The notes below the pieces were generated by a model. The model was given only the letters and a program-made list of their open reading frames with translations, had not been told where the DNA came from and did not search any database. Of a DNA stretch of 64,000 nucleotides, positions 1 through 8,247 are shown piece by piece. Origin of the DNA: Pseudomonas sp. RIT-PI-q (lineage in GTDB: Bacteria; Pseudomonadota; Gammaproteobacteria; Pseudomonadales; Pseudomonadaceae); the NCBI RefSeq assembly GCF_001297125.1, contig NZ_LHPC01000018.1, forward strand, positions 19,970-83,969, read 5' to 3'. Position 1 is the first letter of the stretch; each line of letters opens with the position of its first letter. A program made the position numbers and the translations under genes.

Positions 1-401
1 CTAAACACCAGCATACCGATCTGCTTCCCCACGAGCCGGCGGCGCGTGCCCGGGTGGAGCAGTGGATGGATTGGCAGGCCACCGAACTCAATGCCTCGTG
101 GAGCTACGCGTTCACGGCGTTGGTGCGCAAGGATCCGGAGTTCCAGGACGCGCATCACATTGCCGCCGGTGTACGCGGCTGGAATCAGAAGATGGGCATC
201 CTCGAGCATCAGCTCGCGGCCACCAAAGCCTATGTCGCCGGGCCCCGGTTCACGCTGGCCGACATTGTCATCGGGCTGTCGATCAACCGCTGGTTGATGA
301 CACCGATGGAACGGCCCGATTACCCGGCTATCGACGAGTATTTTCAACGGTTGGCACAACGCCCGGGATTCCTCAAATACGGCTGCAACGGCCTGCCTTG
401 A
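1..401 (+). CDS. Glutathione S-transferase, C-terminal part (5' end outside window)
   Basis: The open frame runs in from the left edge (first complete codon at 3) and stops at 401, giving about 132 residues of the all-alpha C-terminal GST domain. The segment TLADIVIGLSINRW followed by PDYPAIDEYFQRL and RPGF is the usual end of a soluble GST: the Asp after TLA is the N-capping residue of helix 6. The thioredoxin-like glutathione-binding half is missing because the window starts too late, so class and substrate cannot be told. An internal ATG at 54 is not a likely start because the fold continues upstream. Family call is secure, specific role unknown. Confidence 0.85.
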   Translation, partial: KHQHTDLLPHEPAARARVEQWMDWQATELNASWSYAFTALVRKDPEFQDAHHIAAGVRGWNQKMGILEHQLAATKAYVAGPRFTLADIVIGLSINRWLMTPMERPDYPAIDEYFQRLAQRPGFLKYGCNGLP

Positions 402-454
402 GCGATCGTCGCGCTACGAACCGCCAAAATGTATGCATTCATTGCAAGAAATGG

Positions 455-486
455 GTGAATCTCGGGGCAAAGTCACCGAGATTCAC
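455..486. promoter_or_regulatory. Perfect 11-bp inverted repeat upstream of the MFS gene
   Basis: GTGAATCTCGG at 455-465 is repeated inverted as CCGAGATTCAC at 476-486, with a 10-nt spacer. It ends 46 nt before the MFS start codon and follows the GST stop by 53 nt. There is no T-run after it, so it looks more like an operator than a terminator, but a terminator for the GST gene remains possible. Confidence 0.4.
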
Positions 487-532
487 AATCATTGATTTCC
501 GATAGCAGGCTAAGCTTCTCCATCAATAAGAA

Positions 533-1969
533 ATGGACCTGCCCATGACTGCTCACTCACCCTCTATTGCTCAACCCGACGGAATCGACCCCGTTCGGGC
601 CGCGCAAATATCCGCACGCATCGACAGGCTTCCTGCCGTCTCGACAATCTGGCGCTTGGTGGCGCTGCTCTCGATCGGTGGTTTTTTCGAACTGTATGAC
701 CTGTTTCAAACGGCCTACATCAGCCCCGGCCTGATTCGCGATGGCATTTTCGCCACTGGCAGCCAGGGCGTGTTCGGCTTCTCCGATCAGGCCGCTTTCG
801 CTTCGGCGACGTTTCTCGGGTTGTTCCTCGGCGCGAGTCTGTTGAGTCCGTTGGCCGACCGTTTCGGCCGACGCGCGATCTTCACTTTCGCGTTGATCTG
901 GTACACCGTTGCCACTGTCGCCATGGGTGTTCAGAGTTCAGCGTTGGGCATTATCTGCATGCGCTTTCTGGTCGGCATCGGGCTGGGTATCGAACTGGTG
1001 ACCATCGACGCTTACCTCTCGGAACTGGTGCCCAAGCGCATGCGCAGTTCGGCGTTTGCCTTCGCGTTTTTCGTGCAGTTCCTGTCGGTGCCGGCGGTGG
1101 CGTTGATGTCCTGGTGGCTGGTGCCGCAAGCGCCTTTCGGTGTGTCCGGCTGGCGCTGGGTGGTGTTGGCCAGTGCGGTGTTTGCGTTGTTCATCTGGTG
1201 GCTGCGTTCGCGGTTGCCAGAGTCACCGCGCTGGCTGGCCCAGCATGGGCGGTTCGACGAGGCCAGCCGGATTCTCGACGGCATCGAAGCACGCTGCGTG
1301 AAGGACCAGGGCACGCCGCTGGATGAGCCGGAACTGGCGGCGGTGGATGTTCAGGGCACGGGCCGATTTGCCGACATCTGGCAGCCGCCCTATCGCCGTC
1401 GGGCCTTGATGCTGATCGTGTTTCACGTGTTCCAGGCGATCGGTTTCTTTGGCTTCGGCAACTGGCTGCCGGCGCTGCTCTCCGGCCAGGGCGTGAGCGT
1501 GACGCACAGCCTGATGTACGCCTTCATCATCACCCTCGCCTACCCGCTTGGGCCGTTGCTGTTCGTGAAGTTCGCCAACCGCTTCGAGAACAAGTGGCAG
1601 ATCGTCGGCTCGGCACTGGGCGCCATGACCTTCGGTACGTTGTTCGCCCTGCAAACCAGCGCCTTCGGCCTGATCTTTTGCGGGGTGATGATCACCTTCT
1701 GCAACGCCTGGCTGAGCTTCAGCTATCACTCTTATCAAAGCGAATTGTTCCCGACCAACATACGCGCCCGGGCGGTCGGTTTCTGTTATTCGTTCAGTCG
1801 CCTGTCGACGGTGTTCAGCAGTTTGCTGATCGGGATTTTTCTCGAACACTTCGGTACGCCCGGGGTGTTGGCGTTCATCGTCAGCAGCATGCTGATCGTG
1901 ATGCTGACCATCGGCTGGTTCGGTCCGCGAACCCGCAACCTGGCGCTGGAAAACATCGCGCATCGATGA
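533..1969 (+). CDS. MFS transporter (sugar-porter/metabolite:H+ symporter type)
   Basis: A 478-residue protein with about 12 predicted membrane helices, the usual length for the sugar-porter branch of the major facilitator superfamily. The loop 2-3 motif DRFGRR is at residues 109-114, and PESPRWL follows helix 6, as in sugar/aromatic-acid symporters. The N-terminal ~35 residues are hydrophilic and cytoplasmic. A second ATG at 545 (M5) is an alternative start; neither has a strong Shine-Dalgarno sequence. It is an inner-membrane proton-linked importer or exporter; substrate cannot be read from sequence and the neighbours do not suggest one. An inverted repeat at 455-486 may control it. Confidence 0.88.
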   Translation: MDLPMTAHSPSIAQPDGIDPVRAAQISARIDRLPAVSTIWRLVALLSIGGFFELYDLFQTAYISPGLIRDGIFATGSQGVFGFSDQAAFASATFLGLFLGASLLSPLADRFGRRAIFTFALIWYTVATVAMGVQSSALGIICMRFLVGIGLGIELVTIDAYLSELVPKRMRSSAFAFAFFVQFLSVPAVALMSWWLVPQAPFGVSGWRWVVLASAVFALFIWWLRSRLPESPRWLAQHGRFDEASRILDGIEARCVKDQGTPLDEPELAAVDVQGTGRFADIWQPPYRRRALMLIVFHVFQAIGFFGFGNWLPALLSGQGVSVTHSLMYAFIITLAYPLGPLLFVKFANRFENKWQIVGSALGAMTFGTLFALQTSAFGLIFCGVMITFCNAWLSFSYHSYQSELFPTNIRARAVGFCYSFSRLSTVFSSLLIGIFLEHFGTPGVLAFIVSSMLIVMLTIGWFGPRTRNLALENIAHR

Positions 1970-2040
1970 CGACTTTGCGGTCGAGCACTGCCGCCAAACG
2001 GCAAGGGTTGACCGCCGCCCCCCGCAGACCTCACGTCGCG

Positions 2041-2058
2041 CCCCCTGAAAACAGGGGG
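2041..2058 (+). terminator. Short GC hairpin, possible weak terminator
   Basis: CCCCCTG, AAAA loop, CAGGGGG forms a perfect 7-bp stem 72 nt after the MFS stop. Only TT follows the stem, so intrinsic termination would be weak. It could also act at the 5' end of the next transcript. Confidence 0.3.
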
Positions 2059-2123
2059 TTCTGGCGACGGCACGCTATTTGCTCAAGCCGCTGTACCGCA
2101 AATACCTACAAGGTCTATTCATC

Positions 2124-2687
2124 ATGTTGGTCAGTGCTCATAAACAAACGTTAGTGACGCCTCTCCCGAAAAAACCCGGCAAAGATCCAACCGCCGAAGC
2201 CGCTGCCGGTCTGCAGAGCGTGCTGACGCAAGCCCTGCAAAACAACGTTCAGGCTCAAACCGCGCAGGCCGGCGCGCAGGTGCACGAATCGGCCACGCAA
2301 ATCGCCACGCAGCAAGTCAGTAAGGCGAGCAAAATCAGCGACAACGTTGATGAGGCATTCGCCAAAACCCGCGTGAACCTGCAAGCGGTCAACGGGGCAC
2401 TGCCTGACGCCGTGAAGGACAAGGTCGGTAGTGGCTCGGCCACAGACGAATTCAAGGACTACATGAGCAAAACGCCGGAACAGCGTATGCGCGACAGCAT
2501 CCTGCAAGAGATGGGGCTGACGGAAGATGAAGTGAAACAGATGCCGCCGGAAAAACAACAAGCGATCGCCAAAGAAATCACCGACCGCATGCAAGACAAA
2601 GTAAAACTGGCGCAGGCCGAGAAAGAAAATAGCAGCAGCGAAAAAGGCAGCAGCCAGGTCGTCGACAAGTTCCTGGCCTCGCTTTAA
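2124..2687 (+). CDS. Hypothetical helical protein
   Basis: Not recognised by function. From the ATG at 2124 it is 187 residues, hydrophilic, Ala/Gln/Lys-rich and predicted almost entirely helical, with no signal peptide and no membrane segment. The centre (KTPEQRMRDSILQEMGLTEDEV, in part) resembles a short helical module seen in conserved Pseudomonas proteins; the last ~20 residues are a Ser/Lys-rich linker ending DKFLASL. An upstream TTG at 2079 would add 15 residues, but the ATG with AAGG upstream is preferred. It is a single gene convergent with the LysR gene. Secreted-substrate-like composition is only an impression. Confidence 0.7.
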   Translation: MLVSAHKQTLVTPLPKKPGKDPTAEAAAGLQSVLTQALQNNVQAQTAQAGAQVHESATQIATQQVSKASKISDNVDEAFAKTRVNLQAVNGALPDAVKDKVGSGSATDEFKDYMSKTPEQRMRDSILQEMGLTEDEVKQMPPEKQQAIAKEITDRMQDKVKLAQAEKENSSSEKGSSQVVDKFLASL

Positions 2688-2705
2688 CAGAAGTCCACGC
2701 ACACT

Positions 2706-2788
2706 GCAGGAACTGCCGAAGGCTGCGATCTTTTGATCTTCGACGTCGGTTTAAAGATCAAAAGATCGCAGCCTTCGGCAGCTCCTGC
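2706..2788. repeat. REPIN-like inverted repeat, CTGCCGAAGGCTGCGATC family
   Basis: Two 35-nt arms (2706-2740 and 2754-2788), inverted, one mismatch, with a short AT-rich loop. The same arm core occurs at 12494-12571. It lies between convergent genes and can fold into a long hairpin that could also stop transcription. Confidence 0.85.
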
Positions 2789-2810
2789 ACGGGTTGTGGT
2801 GTGGGTCATT

Positions 2811-3698
2811 TCAGCGGCACATCGCAATCGGTTTGGCGAGCATCTCCAGCAACACCTGCACAGCGGCCGAAGGTGTTTTGTTCGACGCCGCCACCAAGGC
2901 AAATTCTCGATCGATGCGCGGACTCACCGGCAGGACGCACAGGCCCTGCCGCTGGGTTGGCAGTGTCATCGCCGGCACCACGGTCACGCCGATGTTTTCC
3001 CGTACCAGCGTAAATGCACTGCTCCATTCACGGACCTCGACCCGAACGTCATGCAGTTGCAATCCGGCATCGATGGCCAGGCTACCGGCGTTGGTCGAAC
3101 AGCCTCCCGTGGCCAGCACAAAAGGTTGCTCGACCAGCTCTGCAAGGGAAACGCCTTCTTCATTGGAACGGCGCGCCAAAGGATGGCCGCCCGGCAGCAC
3201 CGCCATCCAGGCATCACGCCCCAATAGAATGGCATTGCGCGCAGGTGTCGGGTTCAACACCACGCCGACATCCACCAGCCCGGCACCGAGCAGCGTTTCC
3301 ACTTCGTCGTCGCTGACTTCCAGCGCGACCACCTGAATGCCGGGATAAAGCCGATTGAACTGGCGCAGCAGTGGCGGCAGCAACGTCGCCAGCACCATGG
3401 GGAAACTGGCCAGACGGATCGTTGCGCGCTGAATGCCTTTGCCGGCATCGACGGTGCTGCGAATGTTCTCCAGCGCGCCGAGCATGGTTCGCGCGTGCTC
3501 GATGACAGGCAGTCCGATGGCAGTCGGCAAGGTCTGGCGATTTTCCCGGCTGAATAGCTGGACGCCCAGGGTGTCTTCGATCAACGCCAATGCCTGACTG
3601 GCCCCTGATTGAGTCATGCCGACTCGCTCGGCAGCCCGGGTAATGTTGCCGGTATCCGCCACCGCTACCACCATTCGCCAGTGCATCAGATTCATCAT
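2811..3698 (-). CDS. LysR-family transcriptional regulator
   Basis: A 295-residue protein of standard LTTR length. Residues 5-65 form the winged HTH (ITRAAERVGMTQSGASQALALIE in part, then FSRENR); the rest is the periplasmic-binding-like effector domain with IRLASFPMVL opening the first lobe. It is divergent from the glutathione transferase gene at 3798, about 100 nt away, so autorepression and control of that gene are the expected arrangement. Start at 3698 is preceded by AGGAAAG at good spacing; a second ATG directly follows. Inducer unknown. Confidence 0.9.
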   Translation of the reverse strand: MMNLMHWRMVVAVADTGNITRAAERVGMTQSGASQALALIEDTLGVQLFSRENRQTLPTAIGLPVIEHARTMLGALENIRSTVDAGKGIQRATIRLASFPMVLATLLPPLLRQFNRLYPGIQVVALEVSDDEVETLLGAGLVDVGVVLNPTPARNAILLGRDAWMAVLPGGHPLARRSNEEGVSLAELVEQPFVLATGGCSTNAGSLAIDAGLQLHDVRVEVREWSSAFTLVRENIGVTVVPAMTLPTQRQGLCVLPVSPRIDREFALVAASNKTPSAAVQVLLEMLAKPIAMCR

Positions 3699-3797
3699 GG
3701 CAGTAGCTTTCCTTATGGCAGTTGTCTGAAAGATTAATTTTACCGAGGGCGTCGCGCACTATGACACTGGCGCAAATCCCCAACCAGAGCCCTCCCG

Positions 3798-4400
3798 ATG
3801 AAGTTGTACTACGCCCCCCAAGCCTGCTCGCTGGCGCCGCACATTGTGCTGCGCGAACTGGACCTGCCGTTCGAATTGGTCCGTGTCGACAACGCCACCA
3901 AGAAAACCTTTGATGGCGACGACTTCCTTGTCATTAACCCAAAGGGTTACGTTGCGGCGTTGCAATTGGACAACGGTGAGGTGCTGACCGAAGGCCCGGC
4001 GATCCTGCAATACCTCGCGGACCAGCGACCGGAGGCGAATCTGGCAGCCATGCCTGGGACATTCGAGCGGGTGCGCTTGCAAGAGTGGCTGAACTTCGTG
4101 TCGACGGAAATTCACGGTGGGTTGGGTTGGTTGTTCAGTTCGCAATTTGGGCAGGAGGTCAAAGCGCTGATCAAGGAGAAACTGTTCAAGCGCTTTGTGG
4201 TGTTGAGCCAAACGCTGGAGCGGCAGGATTATTTGATGGGCGACGGGTTCGGCATTGCCGATGCGTATTTGTTTACGGTGCTGCGCTGGACTCCGCTGTT
4301 TACCATTGATTTGAATCAGTGGCCGGCGTTGGTGCGGTTTCAGGCGAGGGTTGATCAGCGGCCGGCAGTGAGAGCAGCGTTGGTGGCGGAGTCGGTGTAA
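3798..4400 (+). CDS. gstA: Beta-class glutathione S-transferase
   Basis: A 200-residue cytosolic enzyme conjugating or exchanging glutathione with electrophiles. The N-terminal thioredoxin fold (1-80) has Cys10 in the context ACSLAPH, the hallmark of bacterial beta-class GSTs that form a mixed disulfide with glutathione. The turn NPKGYVAAL stands where most members have NPKGxVPxL: the usual cis-proline before the glutathione-binding strand is Ala here. The C-terminal helical domain has GFGIADAYLFT, the N-cap box. Divergent from the LysR gene, which probably controls it. The symbol follows the beta-class family; orthology is not proven. Confidence 0.85.
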   Translation: MKLYYAPQACSLAPHIVLRELDLPFELVRVDNATKKTFDGDDFLVINPKGYVAALQLDNGEVLTEGPAILQYLADQRPEANLAAMPGTFERVRLQEWLNFVSTEIHGGLGWLFSSQFGQEVKALIKEKLFKRFVVLSQTLERQDYLMGDGFGIADAYLFTVLRWTPLFTIDLNQWPALVRFQARVDQRPAVRAALVAESV

Positions 4401-4413
4401 GTCTTTACATCGC

Positions 4414-4477
4414 TTCGCGGGCAAGCCTCGCTCCTACGGGTTAACACTATCCTGTAGGAGCGAGGCTTGCCCACGAA
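4414..4477. repeat. REPIN (TTCGCGGGCAAGCCTCGCTC family)
   Basis: Two inverted arms, 4414-4437 and 4454-4477, differing by one base in the GGC/CAC region, separated by 16 nt. Lies between the convergent GST and binding-protein genes. Confidence 0.88.
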
Positions 4478-4501
4478 TGCTATCTATCAATCACCGCTGA
4501 A

Positions 4502-5515
4502 CTACAAACTCGCACTCACCTTGGTCGCCACCTCCCCCGGCACCCAGCCCTTCCACACCTGCGGCTGATCGCGCAAAAACGCTTCGGCGACTTCACGCGG
4601 TTTCTGCCGTTTTTCGCTCATCTGCGCCAGGGTCTGGTTCAGCAGATCAATCGGCAAGTCGACCTTTTCGAAGAACGCCACCAGGTCCGGATACTGCGCC
4701 TTGAACGGTGCAGACACACCAATCGCAAGGCTCGCCGGCATCGAGCGGGTGCCTTTGGGGTTCGGGTTGTTGGCATCGGCGAGGGTCTTCCAGGCTTCGG
4801 CATCGAACGCCGGCTCGTCGAGTTTCACCAGTTTGAAACGACCCAACAATGGTGTCGGCGACCAGTAGTAGAACAGCACCGGCTTACCACGACGGATTGA
4901 AGAAGCCACCTCGGCATCCAGCGCCGCGCCGGAGCCGGTGCGGAAGTTGACGAAGCTGGTGGTCAGGTCGTAGGCCTTGAGTTTCTGGCTGTTGACGATC
5001 TCCGAAGTCCAGCCCGTCGGGCTGTTGAGGAAGCGTCCGCGACTCGGGTCTTCCGGGTCGCGGAACACGTCTTTGTAGCGCGCCAGATCAGCGACGGATT
5101 TCAGCTCCGGGGCCAGGGGTTTGATGCCGCGTTCCGGGTCGCCCTTGATCACGTATTCCGGCACCCACCAGCCTTCGGTGGCGCCTTTGACCGTGTCACC
5201 CAGGCCAAACACTTTGCCTTCCGACGAGGCCTTGACCCAGGCTGGACTGCGCCCGGCCCACTCTTCGCCGATCACTTGAATGTCGTTCTTGGCCAGCGCC
5301 GCTTCGAGGCTGACGGTGCTGCCCGGCAAGGTATCCGTCGGGTAGCCGTAACCCTTCTCGACTATCAACCGCAAGATCTCGGTGATCAGGCTGCCACTCT
5401 CCCAGGTGATATCACCGAAGTGGATGGGCGCGGTTTTTTCTGCCGCCGGTGCCTGGGTGGCCATCAGGCTCAGGGCCAGCAGCGAACTGCCGAGCAGGGT
5501 TTTGATCGATCTCAT
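4502..5515 (-). CDS. ABC transporter substrate-binding protein, glycine-betaine (OpuAC) type
   Basis: A 337-residue periplasmic protein. Residues 1-23 are a Sec signal peptide ending APAAE (cleavage near 22/23). The mature part follows the OpuAC/ProX-type fold: GDITWESGSL opening strand, GEEWAGR, and tryptophan/tyrosine-rich segments (EGWWVPEYV, VLFYYWSP) able to form an aromatic cage for a quaternary amine or related ligand. Start chosen at 5515 because GGAGG stands 6 nt upstream; the ATG overlaps the stop of the ECF sigma gene (ATGA). No permease or ATPase gene is adjacent, so it must work with a transporter elsewhere or as an orphan binding protein. Ligand uncertain. Confidence 0.85.
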   Translation of the reverse strand: MRSIKTLLGSSLLALSLMATQAPAAEKTAPIHFGDITWESGSLITEILRLIVEKGYGYPTDTLPGSTVSLEAALAKNDIQVIGEEWAGRSPAWVKASSEGKVFGLGDTVKGATEGWWVPEYVIKGDPERGIKPLAPELKSVADLARYKDVFRDPEDPSRGRFLNSPTGWTSEIVNSQKLKAYDLTTSFVNFRTGSGAALDAEVASSIRRGKPVLFYYWSPTPLLGRFKLVKLDEPAFDAEAWKTLADANNPNPKGTRSMPASLAIGVSAPFKAQYPDLVAFFEKVDLPIDLLNQTLAQMSEKRQKPREVAEAFLRDQPQVWKGWVPGEVATKVSASL

Positions 5516-6054
5516 GCAGACCTCCGGGTCAAGGGATTCAAGGGTTGATTGGCACTGTGCTGGGCGCACAAGGCCTGGGAGCGGGTCATGTAGACGCTGA
5601 CCGAGCGCTGGGAAATGCCCAGCTCGGCGGCAATTTGCGGGTAGGTCAAACCGTCGACACGCGACAACAGGAAGGTCGCACGGACCTTGCCCGGCAGGCG
5701 CTCAAGTGTCCGGTCGAGGCCATGCAGCGCCTGGGTCAGTTGCACCCGTTCTTCAGGCGATGGCGCTTGCGGGTGATCGTCGTGTTGCCACTGAGCGAAG
5801 TGTTGGCGCTCCAGATCGCGGCGGCGCCAGAGTTGATAGATCAACCGTTGGGCGATGGTGGTGAGCAAGGCGCGAGGCTCGCGGATCGGCGTCAGCCCCG
5901 GCGATTCGAGCAACTGCACGAAGGTTTCGGCGGCGATGTCTTCGACGCTGGAACTGGTCCCCAGTTGCCGGCGCAACCGTGCGCAGAGCCAGGGGTAATG
6001 GGCGCGGAACAATCCGCCCACATCGTTACGATGGGCAAGGTCGGTGCCGGACAT
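5512..6054 (-). CDS. ECF RNA polymerase sigma factor (FecI-like)
   Basis: A 180-residue group IV sigma factor. Region 2 spans residues ~12-75 (FRAHYPWLCARLRRQLG; DIAAETFVQLLE; RALLTTIAQRLIYQLWRRR) and region 4 ~100-165 (LPGKVRATFLLSRVDGLTYPQIAAELGISQRSV in part), spacing typical of FecI-like sigmas. GGAGCC lies before the ATG. Unusually there is no FecR anti-sigma or TonB receptor after it: the stop codon overlaps the start of a betaine-type binding protein, so the two are translationally coupled. The AT-rich upstream region (6110-6180) is a likely promoter. Confidence 0.88.
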   Translation of the reverse strand: MSGTDLAHRNDVGGLFRAHYPWLCARLRRQLGTSSSVEDIAAETFVQLLESPGLTPIREPRALLTTIAQRLIYQLWRRRDLERQHFAQWQHDDHPQAPSPEERVQLTQALHGLDRTLERLPGKVRATFLLSRVDGLTYPQIAAELGISQRSVSVYMTRSQALCAQHSANQPLNPLTRRSA

Positions 6055-6198
6055 AGAGGCTCCAAGGGTTAGGGGTCGCTGAATGTCCGGTGATCCGGTG
6101 ACGCGATCCTAGCAAGGAGCCTTATTCATTAATAATACTTAAAATGCATTTTTATATTCGATTATGGAATTTAGATAAAGGGATGTCTGATCCATCGC

Positions 6199-6265
6199 TT
6201 TCGCGGGCAAGCCTCGCTCCTACAAGTCTGCGGATATCCTGTGGGAGCGTGGCTTGCCCGCGAAA
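6199..6265. repeat. REPIN (TTCGCGGGCAAGCCTCGCTC family)
   Basis: Inverted arms around 6199-6223 and 6241-6265, matching the copies at 4414 and 14599 except GTGGGAGCGTGGC in the right arm. Located between the ECF sigma promoter region and the end of the PhnD-like gene. Confidence 0.85.
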
Positions 6266-6293
6266 ATGGGTCTGTCAGCACACATCTAAATCC

Positions 6294-7085
6294 TCAGCGC
6301 AATCGCCCGAACCCTAAAGCCTCCGCCTCTTGCTGATAATCGAGAACAATCTGGTAGTCGTTTTCGCTGGCCGGCAATACCGCTTGCAGCCCGAGGATCT
6401 CAGCAACCTCAGGCAACTCCCGCAACGCCTGATTCATCAGCTGACGAAGCTGCTCAACCTGTTCATCAGTGGCGGCGGCAGGGGTGATGTAAGGCAAGGT
6501 CGGACTGAATGCACTGCGAACCACGACGCGCAGGCCGGCTACTTCGTCTTCAGCGTGCCGGGCCAGATAGGCAAAGGTCACGCTGTCGATGGCCGCCAAA
6601 TCGGCTTTGTCTTCACGCAGCCAGCGCAGGCTCTCACGGTGGCTGCCGCTGATGCCGACGCTGGCGAAGAACCGCCCTTCCCGATGCAACGGTGCCAGTC
6701 GGTGGCGCAGCAGGTTCATGCCGCTGTTGGAGTCTTCGCCATTGATCACACCGCGGCTGTCGCGAAAGGCTGGCAAGGTCCGTCGCGCATCATCGGCGCG
6801 ACTCAACAACAGGCTGCAATGGTTGCCGCCGGTGCTGTCGGGCAGCTCATAGCGAGGACGGCCGACGACCCGAACCTGACGGCGTAAGGCCGTCATCAAC
6901 GGGTAGCCGCAGGTTTGGGTCAGCAGCAAGTTCGGGGACAGCCACAGATCCATCAGCGACAACCCGTCGGCGTTGCGGCGGGTGACGGCCAGGTGTTCGA
7001 GGATTCGAGTCAGCCAGCGCTCGTTGGCCTGGCGGATCGGTTCGGGGGCGACGTACATCAGTAATTCAGCGATGTGTTGTGTCAT
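6294..7085 (-). CDS. PhnD-like (phosphate/phosphonate-type) substrate-binding protein without signal peptide
   Basis: 263 residues from the ATG at 7085, which has GGGAAG upstream. A longer frame to 7220 exists, but its extra 45 residues are encoded by the REPIN at 7114-7203 and are not credible. The fold is that of the type 2 periplasmic-binding PhnD family: LLTQTCGYPL, DSNSGMNLLRHR, and the ISGSHRESLRWLREDKADLAAIDSV region where the ligand-binding Ser/His and the Asp-Ser of strand 2 lie. No signal peptide is visible, so it may act in the cytoplasm or be mis-started. It lies just downstream of the desaturase gene on the same strand, separated by the repeat. Ligand unknown. Confidence 0.75.
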   Translation of the reverse strand: MTQHIAELLMYVAPEPIRQANERWLTRILEHLAVTRRNADGLSLMDLWLSPNLLLTQTCGYPLMTALRRQVRVVGRPRYELPDSTGGNHCSLLLSRADDARRTLPAFRDSRGVINGEDSNSGMNLLRHRLAPLHREGRFFASVGISGSHRESLRWLREDKADLAAIDSVTFAYLARHAEDEVAGLRVVVRSAFSPTLPYITPAAATDEQVEQLRQLMNQALRELPEVAEILGLQAVLPASENDYQIVLDYQQEAEALGFGRLR

Positions 7086-7113
7086 CGAAATCTTCCCGGC
7101 AACGAAATTCAAC

Positions 7114-7203
7114 TGTAGGAGCAAGCTTGCTCGCGATGGGGTCGTGTCAGTCGACATCAATCTAACCTGACACACCGCAATCGCGAGCAAGCTTGCTCCT
7201 ACA
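7114..7203. repeat. REPIN (GAGCAAGCTTGCTCGCGAT family)
   Basis: Perfect 24-bp inverted arms at 7114-7137 and 7180-7203 with a 42-nt loop. The arm itself contains the self-complementary core GAGCAAGCTTGCTC. It separates the desaturase gene from the PhnD-like gene. Confidence 0.9.
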
Positions 7204-7220
7204 AGGGTCTGCGTTCGCAA

Positions 7221-8162
7221 TCAGTGGAACGGGTGTCTTGGGCTGTCGATGGCCTTGATCCCATTCTCGCGCCACAGCTGGCCATAACCTTGCACCAGAA
7301 ACCCGCCGCTGCGCGCCAGCCATTGTTCACGGCGCGCGTGGTAGGCGCGGGGCAGGTCGTACCAGGGCAGGCCCGGCAAGTCGTGATGCACCAGGTGCAG
7401 GTTGAGGTTGAGGAACAGCCAGCGCCACGGCCATGCGGCTTCATTGAGCACAGTGCGTTGCTCGGGTTGTGCATGGGGACGATGTTCATAGTAAGAGCGG
7501 ATCATCGCAATCGACAACGCGGGCACGCTGATCAGCAAAAGGTAGTGCCACACGGGCAGCACGCTGTAACGGGCGATGAACAGCAACATCAACAGGGTCA
7601 GCGCGCCGTGGGTCAGCCACATCAACCAGACCTGCCGCTCGCCCGCTTTCAGGCGTTGCAGTTCCTCCCTGGCCAGCGCCAGCAACGCCAGCGGCGCACC
7701 GAGGGCGAAACGTCCGAGCACGGTTTTGTTCAGCCAGTGCAGGCCCCGTTCAAACAACGAACTGCCCTGCCACTGCTCGGCGCTCAGGTAACGGCTTTCC
7801 GGATCGCGTCCGGGGATGGTCAGGTCCTCGTCGCGGTGATGCAGCAAATGGCTGTCGCGATAAAGGGTGTAGGGATACCAGACGGCGAACGGTGCGTAGC
7901 CGAGGATTTTGTTCAGCGATGTCCACCGGGTGGGATGGCCGTGCAGCAGTTCGTGCTGCACGGACAGCCAAAGCACCACCAACGGAATCAACAACACGGT
8001 GCTCCACCACAGCCCCAACCGGGCACTGCCCAGCACAAGGCTGAACCAGCCGGCGTACACGCCGATCAGCAGCAGCCAGGTAGGCCATTCGGTGCGGGCG
8101 GTCAGGCGTTGGCGCAGGGTGTCGATTTCTTCACGGTGGGCGCTATCGAAATAATGGGGCAT
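7221..8162 (-). CDS. Membrane fatty acid desaturase
   Basis: 313 residues from the ATG at 8162; a TTG at 8201 would add 13. Integral membrane di-iron enzyme with the three histidine boxes of the family: HELLHG (HxxxH), HLLHH (HxxHH) and HLVHH (HxxHH), separated by hydrophobic segments (WLLLIGVYAGWF, LLIPLVVLWL, ALTLLMLLFIARY, YLLLISVPALSI). It should introduce a double bond, or hydroxylate, an acyl chain at the inner membrane using an electron carrier. Regiospecificity cannot be read from sequence; no ferredoxin or reductase gene is adjacent. Confidence 0.88.
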   Translation of the reverse strand: MPHYFDSAHREEIDTLRQRLTARTEWPTWLLLIGVYAGWFSLVLGSARLGLWWSTVLLIPLVVLWLSVQHELLHGHPTRWTSLNKILGYAPFAVWYPYTLYRDSHLLHHRDEDLTIPGRDPESRYLSAEQWQGSSLFERGLHWLNKTVLGRFALGAPLALLALAREELQRLKAGERQVWLMWLTHGALTLLMLLFIARYSVLPVWHYLLLISVPALSIAMIRSYYEHRPHAQPEQRTVLNEAAWPWRWLFLNLNLHLVHHDLPGLPWYDLPRAYHARREQWLARSGGFLVQGYGQLWRENGIKAIDSPRHPFH

Positions 8163-8247
8163 GACGTTGCTCAGATCGGGGACCAGTCCCCCTCTGTGCA
8201 ATGGCGCAGGGAAATCTTGCAGATTATTTGTTTATTTCAACGACCCT

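Noticed and set aside
6110..6180. AT-rich TTATTCATTAATAA as a Fur box for the ECF sigma gene
   Set aside because: It has only partial symmetry and does not fit the 7-1-7 Fur pattern well enough; kept only as a likely promoter region.
7086..7220. N-terminal extension of the PhnD-like protein resembling a signal peptide
   Set aside because: The extra 45 residues are encoded by a REPIN, and a proper ribosome-binding site stands before the ATG at 7085.
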